Assembly (NCBI GenBank): GCA_021799555.1
Contig: JAJZAG010000025.1
Coordinates: forward strand, 1-19,961
DNA from: Deltaproteobacteria bacterium
GTDB taxonomy: Bacteria; Desulfobacterota; Binatia; Binatales; Binataceae
Direction of reading: 5' to 3'
DNA length: 19,961 nt
In this document: piece after piece, positions 6,609 through 15,597 of the stretch
Numbering within the stretch: position 1 is the first letter of the stretch
Layout: each line of letters begins with the position of its first letter
Position numbers and translations under genes: made by a program
Notes under the pieces: generated by a model
Told to the model about the DNA's origin: nothing
Databases searched by the model: none
Seen by the model: only the letters and a program-made list of their open reading frames with translations

Positions 6609-7751
6609 ATGGGACTGGTCATTGACCGCGCAGCTTTACAAACAGCCCTTGCTTTAATGCAGGGGATCGTCGAGCGCAGAACTACGGTTCCAATTCTTGG
6701 GCACGTTCTGCTCGAACCGGTAAGCGGAACGCTAAGCATCAGCGCGACTGACCTTGAAGTCGGAATTCGGACCGAAATCGTGGCGCGCACGGCGAACGAA
6801 AAAAGTATCACCCTTAACGCGCGAAAACTTTTTGAGATTGTGCGCGAAGCCGAAGGCGATGAAGTTAAACTAGACGCGCTGGACAACGATTGGGTCGAGA
6901 TCAAATGTGGCCGCGCCAAATTCAAAATGATGGGGCTCGACTCGCGATCCTTTCCTGCCATGCCGAGCCAAAGCGCCATGAAGAGTGAAGGGCTGGCGTC
7001 GAAAAAAGGCGTGAAAGGAGAGCTTGGAATAGCCTCAACCGATCTGGCTGAAATGATCGACCGGACGATCTTTTCAGTTAGTCCAGACGAGGCGCGTTAC
7101 AATCTCAGCGGCGTCTATCTCGAAGCCGCTGGTCCAGGTGGCGTACGGATGGTCGCCACCGACGGGCATCGGCTTTCGATGGTCGAGCGCGAAGCACCAG
7201 GATTCGGTATGCAGGGCGGTGCGATAATTCCCCGCAAGGGCTTACAGGAGTTGCGCAAGGTTCTCGATCAATCAGGCGATCAGGATGTGAAGTTATCGCT
7301 TGACGGTCAACTCGCATACATGAAGCGTGGCGCGACCGAAGTGTCGATGCGACTTGTAGAAGGAGAGTTTCCAGATTATCGCGGCGTTATACCGAAACAG
7401 TCGCGTCATGCGATTAAGGTTGATCGAGACGCGCTGTTCTCGGCGATTAAACGCGCGTCCATTTTCTCGAACGAGCGCTATCACGGAGTAAAACTGTCGC
7501 TAGCCTCTGGCAGCATGACCGTTTCATCGACAAGTCCGGAGATGGGAGAGGCAAGCGAAGCTCTCGACGTCGATTTCACCGGCGAAGAATTTTCGATTGG
7601 TTTCAACGCCAATTACTTCCGCGAAGTACTTGGCGTCATCGCATCGGGTAACAAGGTCGAACTCGGACTCACCGATGACGTTAGCCCAGGAGTGCTCAGG
7701 ACGGACGCAGATCCGAAATTCACGTACGTCGTAATGCCGATGCGGTTGTAA
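6609..7751 (+). CDS. dnaN: DNA polymerase III beta subunit (sliding clamp)
   Basis: The beta clamp is a ring-shaped homodimer that tethers polymerase III and other proteins to DNA. The product is 380 residues, close to the family norm of about 370. It shows the N-terminal pattern ALALMQGIVERRTTVPILGHVLLE, the mid-protein VRMVATDGHRLSMVE (about residues 178-192) and the closing strand YVVMPMRL that ends nearly all clamps. Three repeated clamp domains of about 120 residues fit the length. The ATG at 6609 follows AGGACGAATAGGT, a moderate ribosome site. It lies downstream of dnaA and the putative origin, and its stop is only 6 bases from the stop of the convergent glycosyltransferase gene. Confidence 0.97.
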   Translation: MGLVIDRAALQTALALMQGIVERRTTVPILGHVLLEPVSGTLSISATDLEVGIRTEIVARTANEKSITLNARKLFEIVREAEGDEVKLDALDNDWVEIKCGRAKFKMMGLDSRSFPAMPSQSAMKSEGLASKKGVKGELGIASTDLAEMIDRTIFSVSPDEARYNLSGVYLEAAGPGGVRMVATDGHRLSMVEREAPGFGMQGGAIIPRKGLQELRKVLDQSGDQDVKLSLDGQLAYMKRGATEVSMRLVEGEFPDYRGVIPKQSRHAIKVDRDALFSAIKRASIFSNERYHGVKLSLASGSMTVSSTSPEMGEASEALDVDFTGEEFSIGFNANYFREVLGVIASGNKVELGLTDDVSPGVLRTDADPKFTYVVMPMRL

Positions 7752-7757
7752 AGCTGG

Positions 7758-9545
7758 TCAATTCACGGTTGCGGATTTCTTTTCAACTCCGCTGGGAGCT
7801 GAACCTATCTTCAACAGCACGACCTTGTTGCGGACCTGTTCGGGTGTCTCCCAGGGAAACGAAGCTTCCTGCAGAACCTCAGTCGTCGGCACGCCTAGCG
7901 ATGACAGGTCGCGGCGTCTGGCGATAATCCAATGGAAGTCGCCGCTGGCGATGGCGCTGCGCAGATCCCAGAGATGGTCGAACTCAGGAAGTGGCGCTGG
8001 CGGATTTAGATAAAACAGCGGTCCCTCAGTCTTGTATAAAACCAGGTGCCCCAGATTCTCGTGCAGGAGGGCAACCGTTTTGAGGCCGAACGGCTTCTCG
8101 CCCCGATACGCGTCCGCTGCTGGCATCGCGAATATGTAGATGTAGGCCATCGCGCAGTACGCAATTACACCTGTCGAGATAGCAATCCGATCCGGGCGAT
8201 AGTTTTTTAGGACATAAACGACACTAGCAGCGCATATAACCCACGCAATCGCGAATATCGCCCGGTCCGGCAGAGCGGGTAATCTGGCAAGAGCCCCGGG
8301 CATAATCATCGACGCCGGCAACATCGCTCCGAGTCCAACGATCGCGGCTACGGCGATCAATCCGTATCCGATCGCGAGTAAACGGCGCGACAATACGGAT
8401 CGGATTTTGTTTTCGACCAGGAGCCTAGCGACCAGTAACGCTCCTGCAGGAAGAATTGGTAAAATGTAATAGCTCCGCCGCGATCTAGATAAGCTATAAA
8501 AGGCGAAGGTTGACCAGAAATAGACCAGTACGAACCTATCGCTGCGTGCTGGTTCGGCGTGCTCACGCCGACACCGGTGCGCCTCGACTATAGCTGCTGG
8601 CAGCAACATCGCCCATGGCGCCATCAGCGCGAATATCACGTATACGTAGAGATATACCGGTCCGCGATGATCAAACGGGTGGAAAAAGCGCACAACGTTT
8701 TCGCGCCAGACCATCTCGAGACCCTTGTCCGAACCTTCAACTTTCTTCGAAAACATAAATGGGAACGAATAAAGACCGAGGCCAATAACGATCGCGGGAA
8801 TCGATTTCCAGGTGAACAGCCATCGGTTCCGCCCTAGAATCCATCGAATGCGAACGGCAATCGTGCCGCGCAAAATTGAGTCGCCCAGAACCTTCCACCC
8901 GTCAGACAGTGTGCAGTAAAGCCCGATCACCATGATCGGCAGCACGAATCCAAGCAATCCCTTGGTCAGCGACGTGAGCGCCATCACGGTCCACAGACCG
9001 ACGATCCACCAACCATTCGGATGCTCTTCGTACCGTAGGAAGAGCAGCAGAGCTCCCAGTTCACCGGTCACTGTTTCAACATCCGCGGAAGCGTGACGTG
9101 AAAAAAACACGAAACTGAAGCTGGTCGCCAGGATGACGCCGGCAAGAATCGCGCTGCGCGAGTCATATAGCCGCCGCGCGAGCATCATAACGAACGCTAC
9201 GCCGAGCACTCCGGCGATTGCGCATGGCAGCCGCGCCGCCCACTCGTTCATCCCACCCGTTATGTAGGTTGACCAAATGACCAGCCAGTAGGATCCGAGG
9301 GGCTTATCGTAATAGACGCGGCCGTTGATCGTCGGCCAGAAATAATTGTGGGTCGCGAGCATCTCTCGTGCAATTTCGGCCCAACGGAACTCGGACGACC
9401 ATAATGCCCGCGCGCCGAGCCGGGCGAAATAAAGGATCGCTGATAGCGCAATGATGGCGGTAAACCATGTCCGCCACGCGGCATCGGGCGACTTATTGCG
9501 GGCAGCGTCCGCCAAGGGCGTGACAGAACTCGGTGCGGAACTCAT
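7758..9545 (-). CDS. Membrane glycosyltransferase, ArnT/PMT-like (GT39/GT83 family)
   Basis: This is a 595-residue polytopic membrane protein. The first helix (about residues 27-41) leads to a periplasmic loop ALWSSEFRWAEIAREM (47-62) and later YYDKPLGSYWLVI (78-90). It has the layout of lipid-phosphate-sugar-dependent glycosyltransferases of the ArnT/PMT/DUF2029-like group, which move a sugar from a polyprenyl carrier to an acceptor such as lipid A or protein. Further hydrophobic segments run to about residue 480, and the last ~115 residues are a soluble domain. In this loop ArnT-like enzymes usually have Asp-Glu; here it reads Ser51-Glu52. The acceptor cannot be told. The ATG at 9545 has no strong ribosome site. 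The gene stands alone: divergent from the YyaL-type gene and convergent with dnaN. Confidence 0.82.
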   Translation of the reverse strand: MSSAPSSVTPLADAARNKSPDAAWRTWFTAIIALSAILYFARLGARALWSSEFRWAEIAREMLATHNYFWPTINGRVYYDKPLGSYWLVIWSTYITGGMNEWAARLPCAIAGVLGVAFVMMLARRLYDSRSAILAGVILATSFSFVFFSRHASADVETVTGELGALLLFLRYEEHPNGWWIVGLWTVMALTSLTKGLLGFVLPIMVIGLYCTLSDGWKVLGDSILRGTIAVRIRWILGRNRWLFTWKSIPAIVIGLGLYSFPFMFSKKVEGSDKGLEMVWRENVVRFFHPFDHRGPVYLYVYVIFALMAPWAMLLPAAIVEAHRCRREHAEPARSDRFVLVYFWSTFAFYSLSRSRRSYYILPILPAGALLVARLLVENKIRSVLSRRLLAIGYGLIAVAAIVGLGAMLPASMIMPGALARLPALPDRAIFAIAWVICAASVVYVLKNYRPDRIAISTGVIAYCAMAYIYIFAMPAADAYRGEKPFGLKTVALLHENLGHLVLYKTEGPLFYLNPPAPLPEFDHLWDLRSAIASGDFHWIIARRRDLSSLGVPTTEVLQEASFPWETPEQVRNKVVLLKIGSAPSGVEKKSATVN

Positions 9546-9694
9546 CGCGAGAAATTCTATCTGTTGGCGGCATGAGGCCGCCAGACTGCCAGAGCTCTTA
9601 GGGGGTGTGCGCGTGGCACTGCCGATCGGTGCGTGCTAGCGTCGAAGCTGTACAAATCGAAGCCAGTCCACGACAAATTCTGAGCCAAGAGACG
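9546..9694. promoter_or_regulatory. Divergent gap between glycosyltransferase and YyaL-type gene
   Basis: About 150 bases lie between two genes transcribed away from each other. Promoters for both are expected here; I found no clear consensus pair. A GTG at 9605 could extend the plus-strand gene by 30 codons, but those residues are not family-like. Confidence 0.3.
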
Positions 9695-11788
9695 ATGAGC
9701 CAACATCACGAACACTCAGCGCGTACAGTGCCGCGCAAAGCCAACCGTCTCATCAACGAGCAAAGCCCCTACCTTCGCCAGCACGCGCACAACCCCGTTG
9801 ATTGGTACCCTTGGGGCGCCGAGGCCCTTGCGCGAGCCAAAGCCGAGGGTAAGCCCATTCTCCTCTCAATCGGCTACTCGGCTTGCCACTGGTGTCACGT
9901 GATGGAACGTGAATCGTTCGAAAACGAAGCCATCGCGCGCCTGATGAACGAGAACTTTGTCTCGATCAAGGTTGATCGGGAGGAGCGGCCCGACCTCGAT
10001 CAGATCTATATGGACGCCGTGCAAATGATCACAGGCAGAGGTGGATGGCCGCTAACGATGTTCCTGACGCCGGACGCGAAGCCATTCTTCGGCGGCACGT
10101 ACTGGCCGCCTGAGGATCGACAAGGGATGCCGGGCTTTCCCAAAGTGTTGGCTGCTGTGGCCAACGCCTACCGTACCGGCGCGCACGAGGTTTCGCACAA
10201 CGTCGAGAAGCTGAGCGCGGCGCTTGGCGCATTGTCCGATTATGCGCCGCCGAACGGTGAAATGCGTCGTGACCAGGCCGTAGTTGCCGCCCGCGCGCTT
10301 GCAGGAGCATACGACAGCGTAAACGGTGGGATCGGCGGCGCCCCTAAATTCCCGAACACTTTCGTGTTTTCGCTTTTTCTCCGGGTCTTTTATGGCGCAG
10401 GCGACGAAGCGATGGGCGACATAGTTCGCCACACGTTGAAAAAAATGGCGCGTGGAGGGATCTACGATCAGGTCGGCGGCGGTTTCCATCGCTACAGCGT
10501 CGATGAGCGCTGGCTGGTGCCCCACTTCGAGAAGATGCTCTACGACAACGCACAGCTCGCGGTGCTTTACGCTGACGCTGGCCGCGCGCTCAATGAGCCG
10601 GAGTTCCTCGATATATCGCGCGATATCCTGGCTTATGTGCTGCGCGAGATGACGAGTCCCGAGGGCGGATTCTACTCAAGCCAGGACGCCGACAGCGAAG
10701 GCGTCGAAGGCAAGTTCTTCGTCTGGAAGCCGGAGCAGATCGAGAGAGTCCTGGGGGTTGATCTGGCTGAACTCGCCGAGCGATTTTACGACCTCAGCTT
10801 CGAAGGAAACTTCGAAGGCGCCAATATTCCGCATCGCACACTCGAGATTGCCGATGCCGCTCGAATGTTTCATAAGAGCGAAACCGAAATCGAATCCGAC
10901 CTGCGGGCGATTCGCGAAAAGCTCTTCGCCGCACGCGAGACGCGCGTTCATCCGGGCCGCGATGAGAAGATCCTGACGGCATGGAACGCGATGATGATCT
11001 CGGCTTTGGCCACTGGGTTTCGCGCCCTCCACGAACCGCGCTTTCTCGACGCTGCGCGCCGCGCCGCGGAGTTCGTCATGGAAAAGATGTGGGACGGCCG
11101 TGCGCTCAAACGCTCCTACAAAGACGGCACCGCAAGATTCAACGCTTATCTCGAAGATTACGCACTGCTGGCCGGAGCGATGATCGATCTTTACGAGGCA
11201 TCGCTCGACGCGGGCTACCTCGATCATGCGCGTAAACTCGCCGCCATCATCCTCGAGCGGTTTCTCGATCGCGCCAACGGTGGATTCTATTTCACTTCGG
11301 ATGACCATGAGACGCTCATAACGCGTAGCAAGGCCGCCTTCGACGGCTCGACGCCGTCGGGCAACAGCGCGGCGGCGATGACGCTGCTGCGGCTTTTCGA
11401 TTACACGGGAGAAGACCGCTATCGAATCGAGGCGGAGCGGGTGCTCAGGCTGTTTCGCGAGTTTATCGAGAAGCAGCCGTTTGGGTTTTCGCATATGCTC
11501 GAGGCGGTGGACCTTTATCATCGTGGCGCGACAGAAGTCGTAATCGTTGGTGAAAAGACCTCGCCGGAGTTTCGCGAGTGGATCGAACGGCTGGGCCTGC
11601 TCTACGTTCCGAACTTGGCGATTTTCGCGGCGGATCCATCCGGCGTCACGCCGCCAGGATTTTTACCCGAGCAGGTGCGCGGAAAAAATCAAGTGAACGC
11701 GATGGTTACGGCCTACGTATGCCGCGACCATGCGTGCACGTCTCCAATCACTGAGTTCAAAGCGTTGGAGAACGAACTGCTCGGGTGA
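9695..11788 (+). CDS. YyaL/SPATA20-type thioredoxin-fold protein (DUF255)
   Basis: A 697-residue protein of the YyaL family, found from bacteria to human SPATA20. It combines an N-terminal thioredoxin-like domain with a C-terminal (alpha/alpha)6-barrel resembling glycosidases and N-acylglucosamine epimerases. The N-terminal marks are strong: NRLINEQSPYLRQHAHNPVDW, the redox-like C64-H-W-C67 in GYSACHWCHVM, VDREERPDLD (93-102) and the cis-proline loop GRGGWPLTMFLTP. The barrel part begins near GAPKFPN and includes PHFEKMLYDNAQL, SQDADSEG and LTAWNAMMISAL. No precise reaction is established for the family. The ATG at 9695 gives the usual length (Bacillus YyaL is about 690); the frame is open to GTG 9605. 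The next gene starts 10 bases after the stop, so the two are probably cotranscribed. Confidence 0.92.
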   Translation: MSQHHEHSARTVPRKANRLINEQSPYLRQHAHNPVDWYPWGAEALARAKAEGKPILLSIGYSACHWCHVMERESFENEAIARLMNENFVSIKVDREERPDLDQIYMDAVQMITGRGGWPLTMFLTPDAKPFFGGTYWPPEDRQGMPGFPKVLAAVANAYRTGAHEVSHNVEKLSAALGALSDYAPPNGEMRRDQAVVAARALAGAYDSVNGGIGGAPKFPNTFVFSLFLRVFYGAGDEAMGDIVRHTLKKMARGGIYDQVGGGFHRYSVDERWLVPHFEKMLYDNAQLAVLYADAGRALNEPEFLDISRDILAYVLREMTSPEGGFYSSQDADSEGVEGKFFVWKPEQIERVLGVDLAELAERFYDLSFEGNFEGANIPHRTLEIADAARMFHKSETEIESDLRAIREKLFAARETRVHPGRDEKILTAWNAMMISALATGFRALHEPRFLDAARRAAEFVMEKMWDGRALKRSYKDGTARFNAYLEDYALLAGAMIDLYEASLDAGYLDHARKLAAIILERFLDRANGGFYFTSDDHETLITRSKAAFDGSTPSGNSAAAMTLLRLFDYTGEDRYRIEAERVLRLFREFIEKQPFGFSHMLEAVDLYHRGATEVVIVGEKTSPEFREWIERLGLLYVPNLAIFAADPSGVTPPGFLPEQVRGKNQVNAMVTAYVCRDHACTSPITEFKALENELLG

Positions 11789-11798
11789 CGGGATTCGC

Positions 11799-12755
11799 AT
11801 GATCCGCCGCGCATCCGAGACTCTGCGCGTGCCCGCGTGCCCGGAGCATCCGTACACGCCTGTCATCCGTAACTTGCCACCCCGGGCCGGCGCTCGAAGC
11901 CTGCGCGTTGTCGCTTTTAACGCCGCAGGTGGCGCGCGGACAAACGAGATAGTGCGGCGTCTGTCGGCGCCGCCGCTTGCCGGGTCGTCGATAATTCTGC
12001 TTTGCGAGGCTGACTGGCGCACGCGTCGGTCAGGCCGGCGTGAGGTCGCGTCGGAACTGGCGCAGCGCCTCAGCATGAGTATGGCCTACCTTCCCGAATT
12101 TGGCCGTCCGATGGGTGGCGCAGTCGGTGCCGCATTTATGGGCAATGCGATCTTGTCCGCAGCCCCGCTCGAGGAAGTACGGGTGATCGCGATGCCGGAT
12201 CCGAGTCCCGAATCCGCGCGTAAACTGCGCCCGGGGTACGCCGGGGGATTCGCGGGTATGGCGGCACGCGCGAAGTTTGGCTCTCGGTCGCTCTGGATTG
12301 GCGTTGTGCATCTGCATAGCCGATGCGGTCCCGCTGGCCGCGCGCTGCAACTTGCCGAATTCCTTGCGGGATTTCCGGACGAAGGTGCCGCCGTCTTCGG
12401 CGGCGACCTGAATTCGACGACGACGGAACTCAACGGGCCTCTGTCATTTGCGCGGACGTTTGGCGCGATGCTGCTGAAACCGCGGCGCTTCAAAGATCCG
12501 GTCCGATACGAGCCAATGTTCGAGCGAATAAACGCAGCCGGCTTCGATATTGAGGAAGCCAACTTACAGGGCTATCCAACATTTACTTTTTCGCGCGTAA
12601 TTCCGCCGTTGTTTCGTCCCCGCCTCGACTGGATCGCACTGCGCGGAGTTCGCGCAGCAGCTAACAGCGCGGCTGTCATTCCAGCGCGATGGGACTTCAT
12701 ATCGCGCCGGTTTTCGGATCACGATTTCATCACGGTTGCGGTCGATAGTGGGTGA
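11799..12755 (+). CDS. Endonuclease/exonuclease/phosphatase-fold protein
   Basis: A 318-residue protein with the metal-dependent EEP fold shared by DNase I, exonuclease III and inositol-phosphatases. All usual active-site positions can be placed: Asn41 in VAFNAAGG, Glu70 in LLCEADW, GNAILS (115-120), His171 in VVHLHS, Asp203 and Asn205 in GGDLNST, Asp277 in LDWIAL and the closing SDH (306-308) in FSDHDFITV. It should therefore be a catalytically competent phosphodiesterase or phosphatase. No signal peptide is evident, so it is probably cytoplasmic. Substrate is unknown. The ATG at 11799 has GGGA about 5 bases upstream; the frame opens further back to 11730, but that part overlaps the YyaL-type gene. 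It sits 10 bases after that gene and converges on the CoA-transferase gene. Confidence 0.88.
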   Translation: MIRRASETLRVPACPEHPYTPVIRNLPPRAGARSLRVVAFNAAGGARTNEIVRRLSAPPLAGSSIILLCEADWRTRRSGRREVASELAQRLSMSMAYLPEFGRPMGGAVGAAFMGNAILSAAPLEEVRVIAMPDPSPESARKLRPGYAGGFAGMAARAKFGSRSLWIGVVHLHSRCGPAGRALQLAEFLAGFPDEGAAVFGGDLNSTTTELNGPLSFARTFGAMLLKPRRFKDPVRYEPMFERINAAGFDIEEANLQGYPTFTFSRVIPPLFRPRLDWIALRGVRAAANSAAVIPARWDFISRRFSDHDFITVAVDSG

Positions 12756-12951
12756 GCGCGATCGTTTCTACACGACGCGGGTGATGGTCTAAAATTGCAG
12801 CCGACCCTGAGGACAATCGCGATGGCGTCATGATTCAACCGCCTTGGCGTGCATCTGGGTTCGCACTGGCGGCTGTCGGACACCGACCCTCATTCGATCA
12901 GTCCCGAAAATAATTGGCGAAAAGGACCTTGGTGGACGGCGGCGGCACCGC

Positions 12952-15276
12952 TCAGCGCACGATTCGGTCGGCGCGCAGAGCCGCGATTTTGGCATCGTCG
13001 TAGCCCAGATACGCGCGGAGGATTTCGTCGGTATGCTGCCCGAGCAGAGGCGCTGCTCGCTCGATCTTTGCTTGCGTGGCTGAGAACTTCGTTAGCATCC
13101 CGGTCTGCAGGACTTTTCCGAACTCGGGGTGCGTAACTTCCGCGATTAGCTCGTTGGCCGCGATTTGTGGGTCGTCGAACATTTCCTTGAAGTGTCGGAC
13201 CGGAACAATCGGGACGCCGGCATGTCGCAGACGCTCGATGATCACCGTGCGGCTTAAGGGACCAAAGGCGCTTTCGAGCGCGGCGCTGAGACGGCTGTCG
13301 GCCGGCTCGGAGCGGGCGGTGTTCCAATCAAGCGCAGGAATCGCCGCGAGCGCCGACCGCAGCGCATCCCACTGCCGCGATGCTTCCACCGAGATAAACA
13401 GCCACTCACCATCCCTGCATGAATAGGCGCGGGATAAAGCTGAGCTGCCGCGGCGCTCGGGGTCACCGTTTTCGAGATTCGGGCGCCCCGAGTAGAAGAT
13501 GAACTCGCCCGCTTGCATTGCCATCGAAGCTTGCAGAAGAGAGGTTTCACAGAACTGGCCGCGGCCAGTTTGTTGACGCGCATACAGCGCCATCACGCAT
13601 CCAAGCGCTGAGACCATCGCGGCCCCGTAATCGCAAATGGCGCAAGTCAGATAGACCGGATGCGCATGTGGACCACCCTGTGCGGCCATAACCCCCGAGC
13701 GCGCCTGTAATAGCGGATCGAAGCCAGGCTGGTTGTGCTCCGGCCCTCGATTGCCGAAGCCGTTCACTGACATATAAACGAGCCGCGGGTTTAGCGCAGC
13801 GAGCGAGTCATAATCGTAGCCGAAGCGTCGCATCCGGCCAGGACGCAGGTTCTCGACGATCACGTCGGCGCGCGCGGCGAGTCGATGAACGATTTCGCGC
13901 CCTTCAGGTTTGGTTAGATCGAGCGCAAGGCCGCGCTTGCCCTGGTTCCATCCGAGAAAGCCGAAGCCGAAGTGACGAAACGAATCGCCTTCCAGGCTTT
14001 CAATTTTGATCACCTGCGCGCCGAGTTGCGCGAGGATCATAGGCCCGTACGAGCCGGCGATATAGCTTGCGAAATCGAGTACGAGTACTCCGTCGAGCGG
14101 TCCTTTCCCGGAGTTAACGGTCGGTAGCGCAGCGGCTGGACGCGCATCCCGAGCGCGATTATCCGCGAGCCACTCGAGCGCGCCGCGTTCGTCACCAGCC
14201 GCCGGGCTGGCATTAGTGATCGCGCCGGGAGTGTCGCGCAAAAAGAACGGCAATCCCATCTGGACCGTAGCGCCGAGAGTAGGATCGTCGAGCTCCTGTC
14301 GCATTCCGAGTGCGCGCGTTTGTTCCCAGTCGATAAATTCCTTCCGCGTCATTACCGGCGCGTTCGGCACGTCTGCATCGCGCAGGATGCGCAGCCATTC
14401 AGCACGCGGGCGTGTGCGGATTATCGGCTCGATAATGTCTTTGAGCTCCTGCCAATGCGCGCTCGGAATTCCCCACGGCGCGCTCTCGAAGCGTTCGTCA
14501 GCGACCAGGTCCGGGCGCTCGAGCGCGATCGCGAACTTTCCCCAGAAGGTGGTATTCCCGCAGGCCGCGAAAAAATATTCTCCGTCCCCAGCCTGGAACA
14601 GCCGGTAAACCGGAATTGGTCCGAGCGGATCCTGCGGCCCGTGGTAAAGACGGGTCATCGATTCATGATGCAGGATGCCTCCGGTTTGCAGCGAGAACGC
14701 TCCCGCCAGCAGTGAGACTTCCACTGCCTGTCCGGGGCCGTTGGCGCCTCGGGCGCACAACGCCGCCGTCGCGGCGGTAGCGGCCATCAATCCAGCGGAA
14801 TAGCTCGCGGCGGGAAACACCAGTGCGACCGGGTTTGAACTGCGCGCCCACTGACTTCCTGTGATTCCACCAAAGGCGGCGACCAAGTCATCGTTTGCGT
14901 CGAACTCGGCCAAGGGCCCGCGACTACCCAGCGGCGGCAGATTGACCGCGATCGCGCGGGGATTGATCCGCCGAATCGAGTCGAAGTCCTGTCCGATTGC
15001 AGCGAGCCGTGCCGGTGTGGCACCGGTCACAATGATATCGGCCCATCGGATAATTTCCTCGATGCGCGGTTTATTTGCAGCGCTCAAGGAATCAAAGAAC
15101 AGCGAACGCTTCGATCGATTGAGCACGTGGAAGTGCGGAAAACCGCGATGTGCCGCGCCGGACGGCGGTTCAACCTTGATAGTGCGCGCGCCCTGCTCAG
15201 CCAGAATCCACGCGGCATACTCTGCACCCAGGTTTGAAGCGATTTCGAGAACGTTAATCCCATTGAGCGCCGTCAT
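12952..15276 (-). CDS. Fused double family III CoA-transferase (CaiB/BaiF type), one half degenerate
   Basis: Two CaiB/BaiF-like units are joined in 774 residues: about 1-370 and 392-774, with a short Ala-rich linker. Family III enzymes swap CoA between carboxylic acids through an aspartyl-CoA intermediate and normally work as interlocked homodimers of ~400-residue chains. Each half opens alike: LNGINVLEIASNLGAEYAAW and LDGVLVLDFASYIAGSYGPM. The C-half keeps KRGLALDL, ADVIVENLRPG (470-480) and the catalytic Asp549 in TCAICDYGAAM. The N-half lines up without gaps there but has Ser158 (FPAASYSAG), and its ENLRPG position reads VTGATPA. So one active site is likely, the other half being structural. 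GAGG lies 6 bases before the ATG. Substrate unknown; steroid or carnitine-like acids are common for relatives. The gene stands alone, with no acyl-CoA genes beside it. Confidence 0.92.
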   Translation of the reverse strand: MTALNGINVLEIASNLGAEYAAWILAEQGARTIKVEPPSGAAHRGFPHFHVLNRSKRSLFFDSLSAANKPRIEEIIRWADIIVTGATPARLAAIGQDFDSIRRINPRAIAVNLPPLGSRGPLAEFDANDDLVAAFGGITGSQWARSSNPVALVFPAASYSAGLMAATAATAALCARGANGPGQAVEVSLLAGAFSLQTGGILHHESMTRLYHGPQDPLGPIPVYRLFQAGDGEYFFAACGNTTFWGKFAIALERPDLVADERFESAPWGIPSAHWQELKDIIEPIIRTRPRAEWLRILRDADVPNAPVMTRKEFIDWEQTRALGMRQELDDPTLGATVQMGLPFFLRDTPGAITNASPAAGDERGALEWLADNRARDARPAAALPTVNSGKGPLDGVLVLDFASYIAGSYGPMILAQLGAQVIKIESLEGDSFRHFGFGFLGWNQGKRGLALDLTKPEGREIVHRLAARADVIVENLRPGRMRRFGYDYDSLAALNPRLVYMSVNGFGNRGPEHNQPGFDPLLQARSGVMAAQGGPHAHPVYLTCAICDYGAAMVSALGCVMALYARQQTGRGQFCETSLLQASMAMQAGEFIFYSGRPNLENGDPERRGSSALSRAYSCRDGEWLFISVEASRQWDALRSALAAIPALDWNTARSEPADSRLSAALESAFGPLSRTVIIERLRHAGVPIVPVRHFKEMFDDPQIAANELIAEVTHPEFGKVLQTGMLTKFSATQAKIERAAPLLGQHTDEILRAYLGYDDAKIAALRADRIVR

Positions 15277-15407
15277 ACCGAACCTCGAAAGAAACCGCGC
15301 CAGGATAGCCCGGAGTCGTGCGGCAATATTCGTTGAGCACAGCCTGAAAATGCAAACGCCACGAGCAAGCTCAGGAATTTCAGCGTGCGGTGCAAAGCGC
15401 GCATTCC

Positions 15408-15473
15408 GAATTCAATTGCTGGCAATTGCGCGTTAATTCGCCCGTAACCTTCCTACCTTAGGTTCTTGCCGCG
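15408..15473. repeat. Imperfect direct repeat, copy 1
   Basis: It begins GAATTCAAT and includes GTTAATTCGC at 15432-15441. It aligns without gaps to copy 2 at 15532-15597, with 46 of 66 positions identical by hand count. The exact offset is 124 bases. Confidence 0.6.
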
Positions 15474-15531
15474 AGCCACCAGACTGGGCGCAGCGCATAA
15501 GGCCCTCGATTGGGACGAATGCGCAGGAAGC

Positions 15532-15597
15532 GAATTCAATGACACGCAACGGTGGGTTAATTCGCGCGAAACTTTCGCTTCCTATGTTCGTGGTGCG
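15532..15597. repeat. Imperfect direct repeat, copy 2
   Basis: It begins GAATTCAAT and includes GTTAATTCGC at 15556-15565, matching copy 1 at a constant 124-base offset. It ends about 80 bases before the lipoprotein start, close to where a promoter or activator site would be expected. Confidence 0.6.

Noticed and set aside
10676..11521. 281-codon minus-strand open frame inside the YyaL-type gene
   Set aside because: It lies antisense within a well-conserved coding region; its sequence is Arg/Glu-rich and resembles a shadow frame.
12844..13136. Small plus-strand frames between the nuclease-fold gene and the CoA-transferase
   Set aside because: They overlap the 3' end of the CoA-transferase gene antisense and have no ribosome site or family resemblance.
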